This document shows positions 7,326 to 15,947 of a stretch of 64,000 nucleotides of DNA, one piece after another. The stretch comes from Opitutus sp. Lineage in GTDB: Bacteria > Verrucomicrobiota > Verrucomicrobiae > Opitutales > Opitutaceae. Location of the stretch: positions 165,445 to 229,444 of the forward strand of contig SIBR01000001.1 of assembly GCA_009695065.1 (NCBI GenBank), written 5' to 3'. Position 1 is the first letter of the stretch; each line of letters starts with the position of its first letter. The notes beneath the pieces are model-generated. The model was not told the DNA's origin, searched no databases, and saw only the letters and a program-made list of their open reading frames with translations. The position numbers were made by a program, and so were the translations under genes.

Positions 7326-7834
7326 CGCAGCGTCCAGAGCCAGAGGCCGACATGAAGCGTCGCCGCGGCCGCGAGCGCCGCGACGATATCGTCGGCCACG
7401 ACGCCCCAGCCCGCCGGCAGCGCCTGGAGCCGGCGAATCCCCAGCGGTTTCAGGATGTCGTAGAACCGGAACAGCGCGAACCCGGCCAGCATCAGCACCC
7501 ACAACGGGACCGTTCGAGGGAGGCTAGGCCAGCCGAGAAAGCACAGCGGCATGGCGACAAACTCGTCCAGGATCACCTCGCCTGGATCTTTTTTCCCCAT
7601 CCGGCGTTCCGCTTCGCCGCAGAGACCGACCGCCAGGTAACCGCCCACCGCCGTGGCCAGCAGCGTTCCCATCACATCGGTCCGCGTAAAGAAGACGGCG
7701 AAATACAGCAGCCCGGCGAGCGATCCCCACGTGCCGGGCGCCGGCATTTTGCGGCCAAGGGGCCCCAACGTCGCGCAGCCAACCACCACCCGGGTCGGCC
7801 ATCCGCGAGGCCAGAGCGGCTGGGACCAGCGCAT
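7322..7834 (-). CDS. pgpA: Phosphatidylglycerophosphatase A
   Basis: A 170-residue membrane enzyme that removes the phosphate from phosphatidylglycerophosphate to make phosphatidylglycerol. PAPGTWGSLAGL near the N-terminus, KKDPGEVILDEFVAMP in the centre and FRFYDILKPLGIRRLQ with GWGVVADDIVA near the C-terminus are PgpA family blocks. Four hydrophobic segments are present. It lies 4 bases after pgsA, whose product makes its substrate, and overlaps the next gene by ATGA. Confidence 0.92.
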   Translation of the reverse strand: MRWSQPLWPRGWPTRVVVGCATLGPLGRKMPAPGTWGSLAGLLYFAVFFTRTDVMGTLLATAVGGYLAVGLCGEAERRMGKKDPGEVILDEFVAMPLCFLGWPSLPRTVPLWVLMLAGFALFRFYDILKPLGIRRLQALPAGWGVVADDIVAALAAAATLHVGLWLWTLR

Positions 7835-7838
7835 GGCC

Positions 7839-8432
7839 TCAGCTCATCAAAGCCCGCCCGTGCCGCCGAAAATACGCGATCCCCGAAGTGATCGTCAGCA
7901 CCGCGGAAAGAACGAAAAGTCCCACGCCGATCAATCGCACCCCCGTCACCGAGCCCGCCTGATCGCCGCCGAAGCCCAGGTCGCGCTCCAGCATCCGGGC
8001 GCCCATCAGCCAGCCGATCGCATTCAGCTGCACGAACGTCTTCACCTTGCCACCCGCATCGGCCTCGACCACCTGCCCCTTCACCGCCACCGCCATGCGC
8101 AGGCCCGAGACGGCGAACTCGCGGCAGAGAATGCAGAGTAGCAGCAGAATTGCCGAAATGCCATGGCCCATGAAATTCCCCTTCTCGTTCACGAGCGCGA
8201 TCATCAGGCCGATGACCATCACCTTGTCGATCACCGCGTCCATGAACCGGCCGAAGGCCGAAACCTCGCCGCGCTCGCGCGCGATCTTGCCGTCGAGCCA
8301 GTCCGTCAGTGCCGCCGCGATGTAGAGCCAAAATGCCAGCGTCGCCGCCCAGTGAAAATCCGCATACATCAGGCCAACCACGATAAACATGAGCGGCACG
8401 CGCGAGATCGTGAGCAGATTGGGCAGGTTCAT
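7839..8432 (-). CDS. pgsA: CDP-diacylglycerol-glycerol-3-phosphate 3-phosphatidyltransferase
   Basis: A 197-residue inner-membrane enzyme that transfers the phosphatidyl group from CDP-diacylglycerol to glycerol-3-phosphate, the first committed step to phosphatidylglycerol. The CDP-alcohol phosphotransferase signature is complete: Asp47-Gly48-x2-Ala51-Arg52-x8-Gly61-x3-Asp65-x3-Asp69. The N-terminus MNLPNLLTISRV is typical. First gene of pgsA-pgpA-HEAGH protein; divergent from coaD over a 135-bp spacer. Confidence 0.94.
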   Translation of the reverse strand: MNLPNLLTISRVPLMFIVVGLMYADFHWAATLAFWLYIAAALTDWLDGKIARERGEVSAFGRFMDAVIDKVMVIGLMIALVNEKGNFMGHGISAILLLLCILCREFAVSGLRMAVAVKGQVVEADAGGKVKTFVQLNAIGWLMGARMLERDLGFGGDQAGSVTGVRLIGVGLFVLSAVLTITSGIAYFRRHGRALMS

Positions 8433-8567
8433 GGCAGACAGCGTCAGAAATCAGTCGTCGCTTTCCCGAAGGCAAGCGTGGAGCAAGTCGTCGGCAAAAA
8501 CGCTTGGTTGCGCAAAAACGCAGTCGCCACACCCAAAACGGCCGTTTTCACTGCAACCCATCGCTCC

Positions 8568-9047
8568 ATGCGCCATTGCATCTACCCGGGCACTTTCGAC
8601 CCCATCACCTACGGCCATCTCGACGTGCTGGCCCGGGCCGCGAAACTCTTCGACCGCGTGACTGTCGCGATTGCCGAAAACGCGGGCAAAGCTCCGCTCT
8701 TCAGCGCGGCCGAGCGCCTGGAAATGATCCGCCCCAGCCTGGCCGCCTACCCCAACGTCGACGTGACAACCTTCAGTGGCCTGTTGGTCGAATTTTGTGT
8801 CTCCCAAAAAGCCGACGCGATCATCCGGGGTTTGCGCGCGCTGTCGGACTTCGAATTGGAGTTCAACATGGCCCTGATGAACCGGCACCTCGAACCCGAG
8901 ATGGAAACCCTGTTTGTCATGCCGAACGAGCAGTTCAGCTACACGAGTTCCTCCCTGGTCAAGCAGGTCGCGAGATTCGGTGGCGACGTCAGCCACTTTG
9001 TGCCGCCGAATGTTGCGATCGCGCTCAAACACGCTTTCCGTCCCTAG
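8568..9047 (+). CDS. coaD: Phosphopantetheine adenylyltransferase
   Basis: A 159-residue enzyme, normal for the family, that joins 4'-phosphopantetheine to AMP in coenzyme A synthesis. GTFDPITYGHLDV (residues 8-20) carries the nucleotidyltransferase TxGH signature with His17. IIRGLRALSDFELEFNMALMN and MPNEQFSYTSSSLVK are further CoaD blocks, the last corresponding to the ISSTxVR motif. The ATG at 8568 is chosen because it directly precedes the conserved core. Stand-alone gene with its promoter presumably in the 135-bp spacer shared with pgsA. Confidence 0.95.
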   Translation: MRHCIYPGTFDPITYGHLDVLARAAKLFDRVTVAIAENAGKAPLFSAAERLEMIRPSLAAYPNVDVTTFSGLLVEFCVSQKADAIIRGLRALSDFELEFNMALMNRHLEPEMETLFVMPNEQFSYTSSSLVKQVARFGGDVSHFVPPNVAIALKHAFRP

Positions 9048-9230
9048 TCCCACCACCAGCACCGGGTAACGGTCGATCAAAGGGCCTTCGCCTCCGAGAT
9101 TTTCCGTCACCTTCCATCCCTCCCCGCGTCTTTGCGGACAGCACCACTATGAGTCGCTCCGAGCCTTTTCGGGACATTCGTCGCGTTGCTTTCAACCCAT
9201 CTTTTCCTTCAAGCGATCTCTTTCCCAGTC

Positions 9231-10754
9231 ATGGCCAAATCCAAAAGTTACGGTGGTCTCATCTTCCTGGTTCTGCTCGTTGCCGGAGGGGCGGCCGGCA
9301 GCTGGTACTATTTTAACGGAAAGTCGGAAAAGCCGCCCGAGTTTCAAAGCGTCAAGGTCGCGCGGGGCGATATCATCCAATCGGTCACGGCGACCGGCGA
9401 TTTACAGCCGGTGGTGACCGTCGACATCGGCGCCCAGGTGTCCGGTCAGATCAAAGAGGTGCTGGTCGACTTCAACTCCCGCGTGAAGGCCGGGGACGTG
9501 CTTGCGAAAATCGATCCGGCCAACGCCGTACAAAAGCTGAAACAGACGGAGGCCGACCTCGCGTCCGCCCGGGCCAACAACGAACTGATCAAGATTAATG
9601 CCGACCGGACCAAGGATCTCTTCGCCAAGAACCTCGTTTCGCAATCGGAACTCGACAGCATCAACGCCCAGCTCGCCCAGTCGAACGCGACGCAGCTGAC
9701 GCGCACCGCCGCCGTGGAGAACGCCCGGCTCGACCTGGAGCACTGCACCATCACCGCCCCGATTGATGGCATTGTGCTGGATCGCAAGACCGACAAGGGC
9801 CGCACCGTGAACGCCAGCATGAACGCGCCCACCCTGTTCACCTTGGTGAACGATCTGTCAAAGATGCAGATCAATGCCGCGGTCGCCGAGGCCGACGTCG
9901 GTCTGATTTCCGAAAAACAAGAAGTCAAATTCACGGTGGATGCCTTCCCCAATCGCTCGTTTAGCGGCACGGTCCGGCAGGTCCGCAATGCCGCCACCGT
10001 CAACCAGAGCGTGGTTTCCTATGCGACGATCATCGACGTCCTCAACGAGGACCTGAAACTCAAGCCCGGCATGACCGCCAATGTCTCGATCGTCGTGTCG
10101 CAGCGGCTCAACGTGCTGCGCGTCGCCAACAGCTCGCTCCGCGTACGGATTCCGCAGGAACTGCTGCCCAAGGCGCCCGCCGCGGCGGGGACCGACAAAG
10201 CCGGCGCGAAAACGGGCACGCCGGCCGCCGCCACCATGACCGACGACGAGCGCATGCGCGCCACGATGGCCATCATGAGCGAAATCGGTTTTCAACGCGG
10301 CACCCCGGCCACGCCCGAGCAAATCGAAAAAGCCAAGCAGCTCGCCAAGGACAAGGGCCTCGATCCCGACCTGATTGCCGCGCGCCTCGCGATGCCCGGT
10401 GGTCGCCGCGGTGGCGGTGGTGGGGGTGGCGGTGCCGGTGGTGGTGGTGCCGGCAACAGTGGTTTCAACAATACCGTCGTTACGCGCACCCTCTACAAAC
10501 TTGTGGATCCGGCCGCGAAAGAGAAAAAGATTGAGCCGATTTCCGTCCGTCTCGGGGTGTCCGACGGTTTCACCACCGAGGTGCTCAGCGGCCTTGGCGA
10601 TGGTGACACCGTTGTCACCGGTGTGATTATGCCCGGCGCCACGCCCGTACTCGCGGCCCCCGGTGGCAGTGCGCAAAACCCCTTCCAGCAGCAGGGCCGC
10701 GGCGGCATGGGTGGTATGGGTGGTAGTAGTGGCGCCGGTGGTCGCGGCCGTTGA
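9231..10754 (+). CDS. macA: MacA-like periplasmic adaptor of an ABC exporter
   Basis: A 507-residue membrane-fusion protein. One N-terminal transmembrane segment (about residues 9-27, GLIFLVLLVAGGAAGSWYYF) is followed by a lipoyl/barrel-sandwich half, a coiled-coil hairpin (about 100-165, rich in Ala, Gln, Asn), the second lipoyl half (TITAPIDGIVLDRKTDKG) and beta-barrel domains. It differs from ordinary MacA by an Ala/Thr/Met insert (about 325-390), a Gly-rich tract (390-412) and a Gly/Met-rich tail. The ATPase and permease genes follow directly, so the three should form a tripartite exporter with an outer-membrane channel encoded elsewhere. The substrate is unknown. Confidence 0.88.
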   Translation: MAKSKSYGGLIFLVLLVAGGAAGSWYYFNGKSEKPPEFQSVKVARGDIIQSVTATGDLQPVVTVDIGAQVSGQIKEVLVDFNSRVKAGDVLAKIDPANAVQKLKQTEADLASARANNELIKINADRTKDLFAKNLVSQSELDSINAQLAQSNATQLTRTAAVENARLDLEHCTITAPIDGIVLDRKTDKGRTVNASMNAPTLFTLVNDLSKMQINAAVAEADVGLISEKQEVKFTVDAFPNRSFSGTVRQVRNAATVNQSVVSYATIIDVLNEDLKLKPGMTANVSIVVSQRLNVLRVANSSLRVRIPQELLPKAPAAAGTDKAGAKTGTPAAATMTDDERMRATMAIMSEIGFQRGTPATPEQIEKAKQLAKDKGLDPDLIAARLAMPGGRRGGGGGGGGAGGGGAGNSGFNNTVVTRTLYKLVDPAAKEKKIEPISVRLGVSDGFTTEVLSGLGDGDTVVTGVIMPGATPVLAAPGGSAQNPFQQQGRGGMGGMGGSSGAGGRGR

Positions 10755-10801
10755 TCAGCACGGCCCTACCCGTCACGATTTCTCCGCCTCCCGACCTCTC
10801 C

Positions 10802-11578
10802 ATGGCTCCCGTCGTCCAAATCAAGGAACTCCACAAGATCTACGAATCCGGCGAAGTGCCCGTGCACGCCGTTCGCGGCGTCTCGCTCGATATCCAGAAG
10901 GGCGAATTCGTCGCATTGATGGGCGCGAGCGGCTCCGGCAAGTCCACCCTGATGAACATGCTCGGTTGCCTCGACCGGCCGACGCGTGGCACCTACCTTC
11001 TCGACGGCATCGATATCGACAAGCTCGACCGCAACGAACTTGCCGACCTGCGCAACCAGAAGCTCGGTTTCGTCTTCCAGGGTTTCAACCTCCTCGCCCG
11101 CACCACGGCGCTCGAAAACGTCGAACTGCCCATGCTTTACGGCCGGCACCGGCGGCTCTCGATGAACGAGATCCACGAACGCGCGATGCACTGCTTGGAG
11201 ATCGTCGGCCTGTCGAATCGCGCGGACCATTTCCCCAATCAACTCTCGGGCGGTCAGCAACAGCGCGTCGCCATCGCCCGAGGCCTCGTCAACAGCCCGC
11301 AGGTGCTCCTCGCGGACGAACCCACCGGCAATCTCGATTCCAAGACCTCCGTCGAGGTCATGGGCGTCTTTCAGAAACTCAACGATCAGGGCATCACCAT
11401 CGTGATGGTCACGCACGAGCTCGACATCGCCAGCTATTGCAAGCGCAACCTCATCCTGCGCGACGGTGTCGTCGTGCGCGACGAACCCACGCGCGACCGC
11501 CACATCGCGGAAGAAGAAATGGCCAAACTCAAGCAGGCCGAGACCGCGGCGAAACTTACGGTCTCCCCGGCTGCCTGA
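10802..11578 (+). CDS. ABC transporter ATP-binding protein, LolD/MacB type
   Basis: A 258-residue ATPase. Walker A is GASGSGKST (residues 41-49), the signature is LSGGQQQR, Walker B is VLLADEPTGNLD, and the switch His is in VTHELD. The sequence class (YESGEVPVHAVRGVSLDI near the N-terminus, TGNLDSKTS) is the MacB/LolD group. In E. coli MacB the ATPase and permease are fused; here they are separate genes 12 bases apart. The ATG at 10802 is preferred; a TTG at 10751 overlapping the macA stop would add 17 unconserved residues. Confidence 0.92.
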   Translation: MAPVVQIKELHKIYESGEVPVHAVRGVSLDIQKGEFVALMGASGSGKSTLMNMLGCLDRPTRGTYLLDGIDIDKLDRNELADLRNQKLGFVFQGFNLLARTTALENVELPMLYGRHRRLSMNEIHERAMHCLEIVGLSNRADHFPNQLSGGQQQRVAIARGLVNSPQVLLADEPTGNLDSKTSVEVMGVFQKLNDQGITIVMVTHELDIASYCKRNLILRDGVVVRDEPTRDRHIAEEEMAKLKQAETAAKLTVSPAA

Positions 11579-11590
11579 CGCCCGCCCGCC

Positions 11591-12799
11591 ATGCGATTCA
11601 CCACGATTATTCTCGTCGCCCTTCGCGCCCTGCGCCGCAACACCATGCGGTCGATCCTCACGGCGCTCGGCATCATCATCGGCGTCGGCGCCGTCATCAC
11701 GATGGTCAGCATCGGCAACGGCGCCAAGGCCCAGGTCGAAGCCCAGGTCGCCTCGCTCGGCCAGAACATCATCACGGTTTTCCCGGGCAGTTTCAGCCAG
11801 GGCGGCATGCGCAGCGGTTTTGGCTTCTCGTTGACCCTCACGCCGGAGGATGCCGAGGCCATTGCCGCCGAGGTGGAGGACATCGATGGCGTGAGCCCCG
11901 AAGTTCGCGACCGCAATCAGGTCCTCGCCAACGGCCTGAACTGGAACACCTCGGTCATGGGCGAATCGCCCGACTATCCTTACATCCGCAGCTGGCCGAT
12001 CGCCTCGGGCTCGATGTTCGGCGACCAGGAGGTCAAGTCCCTCGCCAAGGTCGCCGTCATCGGCAAGACCGTCGCCGATCAGCTCTTCCCCAACGAGGAC
12101 CCGATCGGCCAGACCCTGCGGATCCGCAATCTGCCCTTCCGTATTCTCGGCGTGCTCAGCACCAAGGGATTTAACATCGGCGGCCAGGATCAGGACGACG
12201 TCGTCATCATTCCTTATACATCGCACATGCGCCGCGTTTCGCGTCGCACCAATATTACAACCATCCTCATTCAGGCGAGTGCTCCCGACAAGCTCGACAA
12301 GGTGAAGCTCGCGGTCGAGGACCTCCTCACCCAGCGCCGCAAGGGGCGCGAACCCGACTTCACCGTCCGCACCCAGGAGGAAATCGCCGCCGCCGCGACC
12401 CAAACGTCCAAGACCATGACCCTGCTGCTCGCGGCGATCGCCGGTGTCTCGCTCGTCGTCGGCGGTATTGGCATCATGAACATCATGCTGGTTTCGGTGA
12501 CCGAGCGCACTCGCGAGATCGGCATCCGCCTCGCCATCGGCGCTCACGGCAAGGACGTGCTCACCCAGTTCCTGATCGAGGCCATTCTGCTCAGTTCCCT
12601 CGGCGGCGTGATGGGGGTCATGCTCGGCATCGGGGCATCCGAATTTGTCTCTTACTACAACGGCTGGCCGGTCCTGGTCTCCACCTCCTCGGTGGTCATC
12701 GCCGTCGGCTTCAGCGCCGCCATCGGCGTCTTTTTCGGATTCTATCCCGCGCGCAAGGCCGCCCAGCTCGACCCGATCGACGCGCTGCGTTACGAATAA
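11591..12799 (+). CDS. MacB-type ABC exporter permease
   Basis: A 402-residue permease with the MacB topology: one N-terminal transmembrane helix with the ALRRNTMRSILTALGIIIGV signature, a large periplasmic domain (about 45-275), then three C-terminal helices (VGGIGIMNIMLVSVTERTRE being the FtsX-like signature). It ends with KAAQLDPIDALRYE, the normal terminus of this family. It lies 12 bases after its ATPase gene. MacB-type systems use ATP to drive a tripartite pump for antibiotics, peptides or lipids; nothing here fixes the substrate. Confidence 0.92.
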   Translation: MRFTTIILVALRALRRNTMRSILTALGIIIGVGAVITMVSIGNGAKAQVEAQVASLGQNIITVFPGSFSQGGMRSGFGFSLTLTPEDAEAIAAEVEDIDGVSPEVRDRNQVLANGLNWNTSVMGESPDYPYIRSWPIASGSMFGDQEVKSLAKVAVIGKTVADQLFPNEDPIGQTLRIRNLPFRILGVLSTKGFNIGGQDQDDVVIIPYTSHMRRVSRRTNITTILIQASAPDKLDKVKLAVEDLLTQRRKGREPDFTVRTQEEIAAAATQTSKTMTLLLAAIAGVSLVVGGIGIMNIMLVSVTERTREIGIRLAIGAHGKDVLTQFLIEAILLSSLGGVMGVMLGIGASEFVSYYNGWPVLVSTSSVVIAVGFSAAIGVFFGFYPARKAAQLDPIDALRYE

Positions 12800-12948
12800 G
12801 AATGCGGCCGGGTCGCCCCGGACCGGGTGATGCAGCGACTCCTCCGGATTGGTCCGCGGACCGGAGACAATCGAGCCCGGCTCAAAGCCGCTTAAAAATT
12901 CGCGGCCCGGATTGCGTGCCACCCGAGCGCCGCCCACCGTGGTCCCCC

Positions 12949-14208
12949 ATGCGATCCCTGGTCTTTCTGCTTTGCGGCCTGCTCGCGGTCCGTGCCGCGG
13001 AATCCGCCAAATCACATAGGGATTTCCGGACCGAGGGCGACCGCGCCTACGATCGAAAAGACTATCCCGCAGCCACCGCCGCCATGGCCGCCGCGCTCGC
13101 CCTGCGGCCCGATTCGGCGCGCTACCTCTACAATCTTGCCGCGCTTTCCGCCCTCACCGGCGACAAGCCGGCGGCACTCGGCTATCTCCGCCGCGTCGCC
13201 GCGCTCGGGGTTTTCATGCATGCCGGTCGCGACTCCGATTTCGCGATCCTGCAGGGCACTCGTGATTTCAACGAAGTTCTCCGTGTTCTCGCCAACAATC
13301 GCGAACCCCAAGGCCGGGCCGAGGTGCTCGCCGAACTGCCGGGGCGCACCGGCCTCATCGAAGGCATCGCATTTCGGCCGCGCACCAGCGACCTGTTTTT
13401 CGGCGATGTCCATCACCGCTGCATCTGGCGGCGCGACGACGCTGGCCGCATCACGCGTTTCACCGTCGAGGATGACGAAATCCTCGGGGTCTTCGGAGTG
13501 GCCCTCGACGAGACGCGCAACACCCTTTGGGCGGCCACGTCCGCCCTGCCTGAAATGTCCGGGTTCACCAAGGAAAACAAAGGTCAGGCCGCGCTCGCCG
13601 AGTTCAACCTCGGCACGAGCGAACTGCGCCGGGTGATTCCGGTGCCGGGCGACGGCCGGGACCATCAACTCAACGACCTCGTCGTGGCATCCGATGGCAC
13701 CATCTACGCCACCGACAGCGCCGCGCCCGTGCTTTGGCGGCTCTCGCCCGGCGTCGAGGAAATCGAGAAATTCGTCGAGTCCCGCGATTTCGCGTCCCTG
13801 CAGGGAATCGCGATCGTAAACCGCACGCTGCTCGTCGCCGACCATGCCAACGGCCTTTTCGCCATCGATCCGGATAGCGGCCACATCCGCGCCCTGGCGC
13901 CACCGGCCGGCACCACCCTGCTCGGGATCGACGGTGTGGTCGGCGTTCCCGGCGGACTCATCGCAACTCAGAACGGTATTGAGCCCGCCCGCGTCATTCA
14001 CGTGGCGCTCGCCCCGGATTTGGCAACGATCCAGACCGTGACGATTCTCGCCGCCGGACTCCCGTATTTAACCGACCTCACCCTGGTCACCCTCGTGAAC
14101 GACCGGCCGGCCGTCGTCGCGAACAGCGGCTGGGACGGTTTCGATCCCGCGAAAGCACCGCACCCTCCGGCCCATCCGGTGCGTATTTTTCAGGTTACCT
14201 TTCCTTAA
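12949..14208 (+). CDS. Secreted TPR-containing protein with SMP-30/NHL-like propeller
   Basis: A 419-residue protein with an N-terminal signal peptide (RSLVFLLCGLLAVRAAES, cleavage near residue 16-17). Residues about 22-115 hold one to two TPR-like helical repeats. The remainder resembles a six-bladed beta-propeller of the SMP-30/gluconolactonase type: GIAFRPRTSDLFFGDVHH, GVALDETRNTLWAAT, LNDLVVASDGTIYATDS. No metal site can be confirmed. The ATG at 12949 is the only start that gives the signal peptide. Whether it is an enzyme or a binding protein is not clear. Confidence 0.72.
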   Translation: MRSLVFLLCGLLAVRAAESAKSHRDFRTEGDRAYDRKDYPAATAAMAAALALRPDSARYLYNLAALSALTGDKPAALGYLRRVAALGVFMHAGRDSDFAILQGTRDFNEVLRVLANNREPQGRAEVLAELPGRTGLIEGIAFRPRTSDLFFGDVHHRCIWRRDDAGRITRFTVEDDEILGVFGVALDETRNTLWAATSALPEMSGFTKENKGQAALAEFNLGTSELRRVIPVPGDGRDHQLNDLVVASDGTIYATDSAAPVLWRLSPGVEEIEKFVESRDFASLQGIAIVNRTLLVADHANGLFAIDPDSGHIRALAPPAGTTLLGIDGVVGVPGGLIATQNGIEPARVIHVALAPDLATIQTVTILAAGLPYLTDLTLVTLVNDRPAVVANSGWDGFDPAKAPHPPAHPVRIFQVTFP

Positions 14209-14249
14209 ACGCGACGACCCCATTCGTCTGATCATCGCATCGACCAGCC

Positions 14250-15107
14250 ATGCCTTTTCGCCTGCTCCTGATTGCCCTCACCGCGGCCGCCGCCCTCCAA
14301 GCCGGAACCCCGCTCGATGCGGCCCTCGCGTTGGAAAAAGCGAAGCGCTATCCTGAGGCCCGGGTTGCTCTGGAAAAAATTGTCGCCGCCGAACCCGCCA
14401 ACGCCGCCGCCTGCTATCACCTCGGCATGGTCTGGCGGCTCCGCCAGGACAACGCCGCCTGCACTGAAGCGGTCAAGTGGCTGGCCCGGGCCGTCGAACT
14501 CGCGCCGGAAAACGCCGCCTACCTGGCGGATTACGGCGGCACGGCGCTGCTGCTCGCCGAGCGGACGCGGTCCTATTCGGCCGCGACCAAGGGGCGTGCC
14601 GCCATGGAAAAATCCCTGGTGCTCAATCCGCAGAATCTCGATGCGCGCGAGGGCCTGTATCGATTTTACCGCGAAGCGCCGTGGCCTTTGGGGAGCGGGA
14701 CACGGGCCGCCACCCAACTCGAGGAAATCCGCCGGCGTGACCCGGACCGCGCGACCATCGTCACCGTCGCCAGCCGGATCAACGTGCGGGATTTTACCGC
14801 CGCTTTCCGTCTTTGCGAAGAGGTGCTCGCCCAAAATCCCGCCGATTACACCGCGCTTTTTCAGTATGGGCGCACCGCGGCGCTGAGCGGACAGAATCTC
14901 GCCCGCGGCCTCGCCCATCTGCGAACGTGCCTCACGTTCGACCCAACCGGTCCCGCCGCGCCACCGCGCCCGGCCGTCTGGCATCGCATCGGCACCATCG
15001 AGGAGAAGCTGGGCCACGCCCCCGCTGCCCGGGCCGCTTACACGGCTGCGCTCGATCTCGATCCCGACTACGGCCCCGCCCGCGACGCCCTGCGCCGGTT
15101 CAAGTAG
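14250..15107 (+). CDS. Secreted tetratricopeptide repeat protein
   Basis: A 285-residue protein with a signal peptide (PFRLLLIALTAAAALQAG). At least four TPR-like units follow: around residues 22-50 (AKRYPEARVALEKIVAAEP), 50-90, 120-145 and 240-285 (GHAPAARAAYTAALDLDPDYG). It probably acts as a periplasmic or outer-membrane scaffold; no catalytic residues are evident. It sits 41 bases after the propeller-TPR gene, and the two look like a functional pair. Product is otherwise unknown. Confidence 0.75.
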   Translation: MPFRLLLIALTAAAALQAGTPLDAALALEKAKRYPEARVALEKIVAAEPANAAACYHLGMVWRLRQDNAACTEAVKWLARAVELAPENAAYLADYGGTALLLAERTRSYSAATKGRAAMEKSLVLNPQNLDAREGLYRFYREAPWPLGSGTRAATQLEEIRRRDPDRATIVTVASRINVRDFTAAFRLCEEVLAQNPADYTALFQYGRTAALSGQNLARGLAHLRTCLTFDPTGPAAPPRPAVWHRIGTIEEKLGHAPAARAAYTAALDLDPDYGPARDALRRFK

Positions 15108-15169
15108 CACGCGGCCGACCGCGACTTTACCACTCGACAGCTGGCCCTCGCGCTCACCAATCCTTGCCC

Positions 15170-15940
15170 ATGCCCGTGCCACCTCTCGTTGAGTTTCGCG
15201 ATGTGTCCAAGCGCTTCGGCGAGGGACCCGTCGTGCTCGACCGGATCTCCCTGGCGGCCCGCCGCGACGAGTTCATCTCCCTGATCGGGCCGAGCGGCTG
15301 CGGAAAATCCACCGTGCTCCGCCTCATCGCCGGCCTGACTCCACCAAGCGCAGGCACGATCCACGTCGATGGACTAACCCCGAACGCGGCCGCCGCGGAA
15401 CTGGGGTTCGTCTTTCAAGAGCCCACTTTGCTGCCGTGGCTCACCGTCGCCGGAAACGTCGAGTTACCGCTCCGGCTCCGCGGAGTCGCCGGACCGGAGC
15501 GCGCCGCCACGCGGACCCGCATGCTCGATCTGGTCCGGCTCGCCGAGCAGCCCGCCGCCTATCCCCGGCAGCTTTCCGGCGGACAAAAAATGCGAGTCTC
15601 CCTCGCGCGCGCGCTCGCCCTCGCGCCGAAGATCCTGCTCCTCGACGAGCCCTTCGGGGCCCTCGACGAAATGACCCGCGAGCATCTCAACGAGGAACTG
15701 CTCGCCATTCGCGCCCGGCAGGAGTGGACGGCCTTCTTCGTCACCCACTCGGTCGCCGAGGCGGTTTTTCTCTCGACCCGGATTATCGTCATGTCGGCCA
15801 AGCCCGGCCGCATTCATTCGGAGATTGAGATTCCGCTCTCCTGGCCACGTACCGCCGAGACCCGTCTGTCGCGCGAATATCAGGATTGGGTTGTCCAGAT
15901 CTCACGCCTGCTCCGTTCGGTCGAAACGCTCGCCGCTTGA
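15170..15940 (+). CDS. ABC importer ATP-binding protein, nitrate/sulfonate/thiamine-precursor class
   Basis: A 256-residue ATPase of the SsuB/TauB/ThiZ class. Walker A GPSGCGKST (residues 40-48), Q-loop VFQEPTLLPWLTV, signature LSGGQKMR, Walker B ILLLDEPFGALDE, switch His in FVTHSVAEAV. EPTLLPWLTV is characteristic of this importer class. The permease gene starts 7 bases later, and a substrate-binding gene follows. Together they form a complete importer. Confidence 0.9.
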   Translation: MPVPPLVEFRDVSKRFGEGPVVLDRISLAARRDEFISLIGPSGCGKSTVLRLIAGLTPPSAGTIHVDGLTPNAAAAELGFVFQEPTLLPWLTVAGNVELPLRLRGVAGPERAATRTRMLDLVRLAEQPAAYPRQLSGGQKMRVSLARALALAPKILLLDEPFGALDEMTREHLNEELLAIRARQEWTAFFVTHSVAEAVFLSTRIIVMSAKPGRIHSEIEIPLSWPRTAETRLSREYQDWVVQISRLLRSVETLAA

Positions 15941-15947
15941 ACCCACC

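Noticed and set aside
12842..12866. Intrinsic terminator after the macB permease
   Set aside because: CTCCGG/CCGGAG can pair, but the stem is short, the loop large and there is no T tract.
10766..13015. A 749-codon minus-strand open frame across macA-macB
   Set aside because: It is antisense to clearly conserved ABC transporter genes. Its Asp/Gly/Arg/His-rich composition is what reverse-strand high-GC codons give.
15108..15169. TPP riboswitch upstream of the NMT1/THI5-type importer
   Set aside because: The gap is too short, and no conserved thi-box segment is visible.
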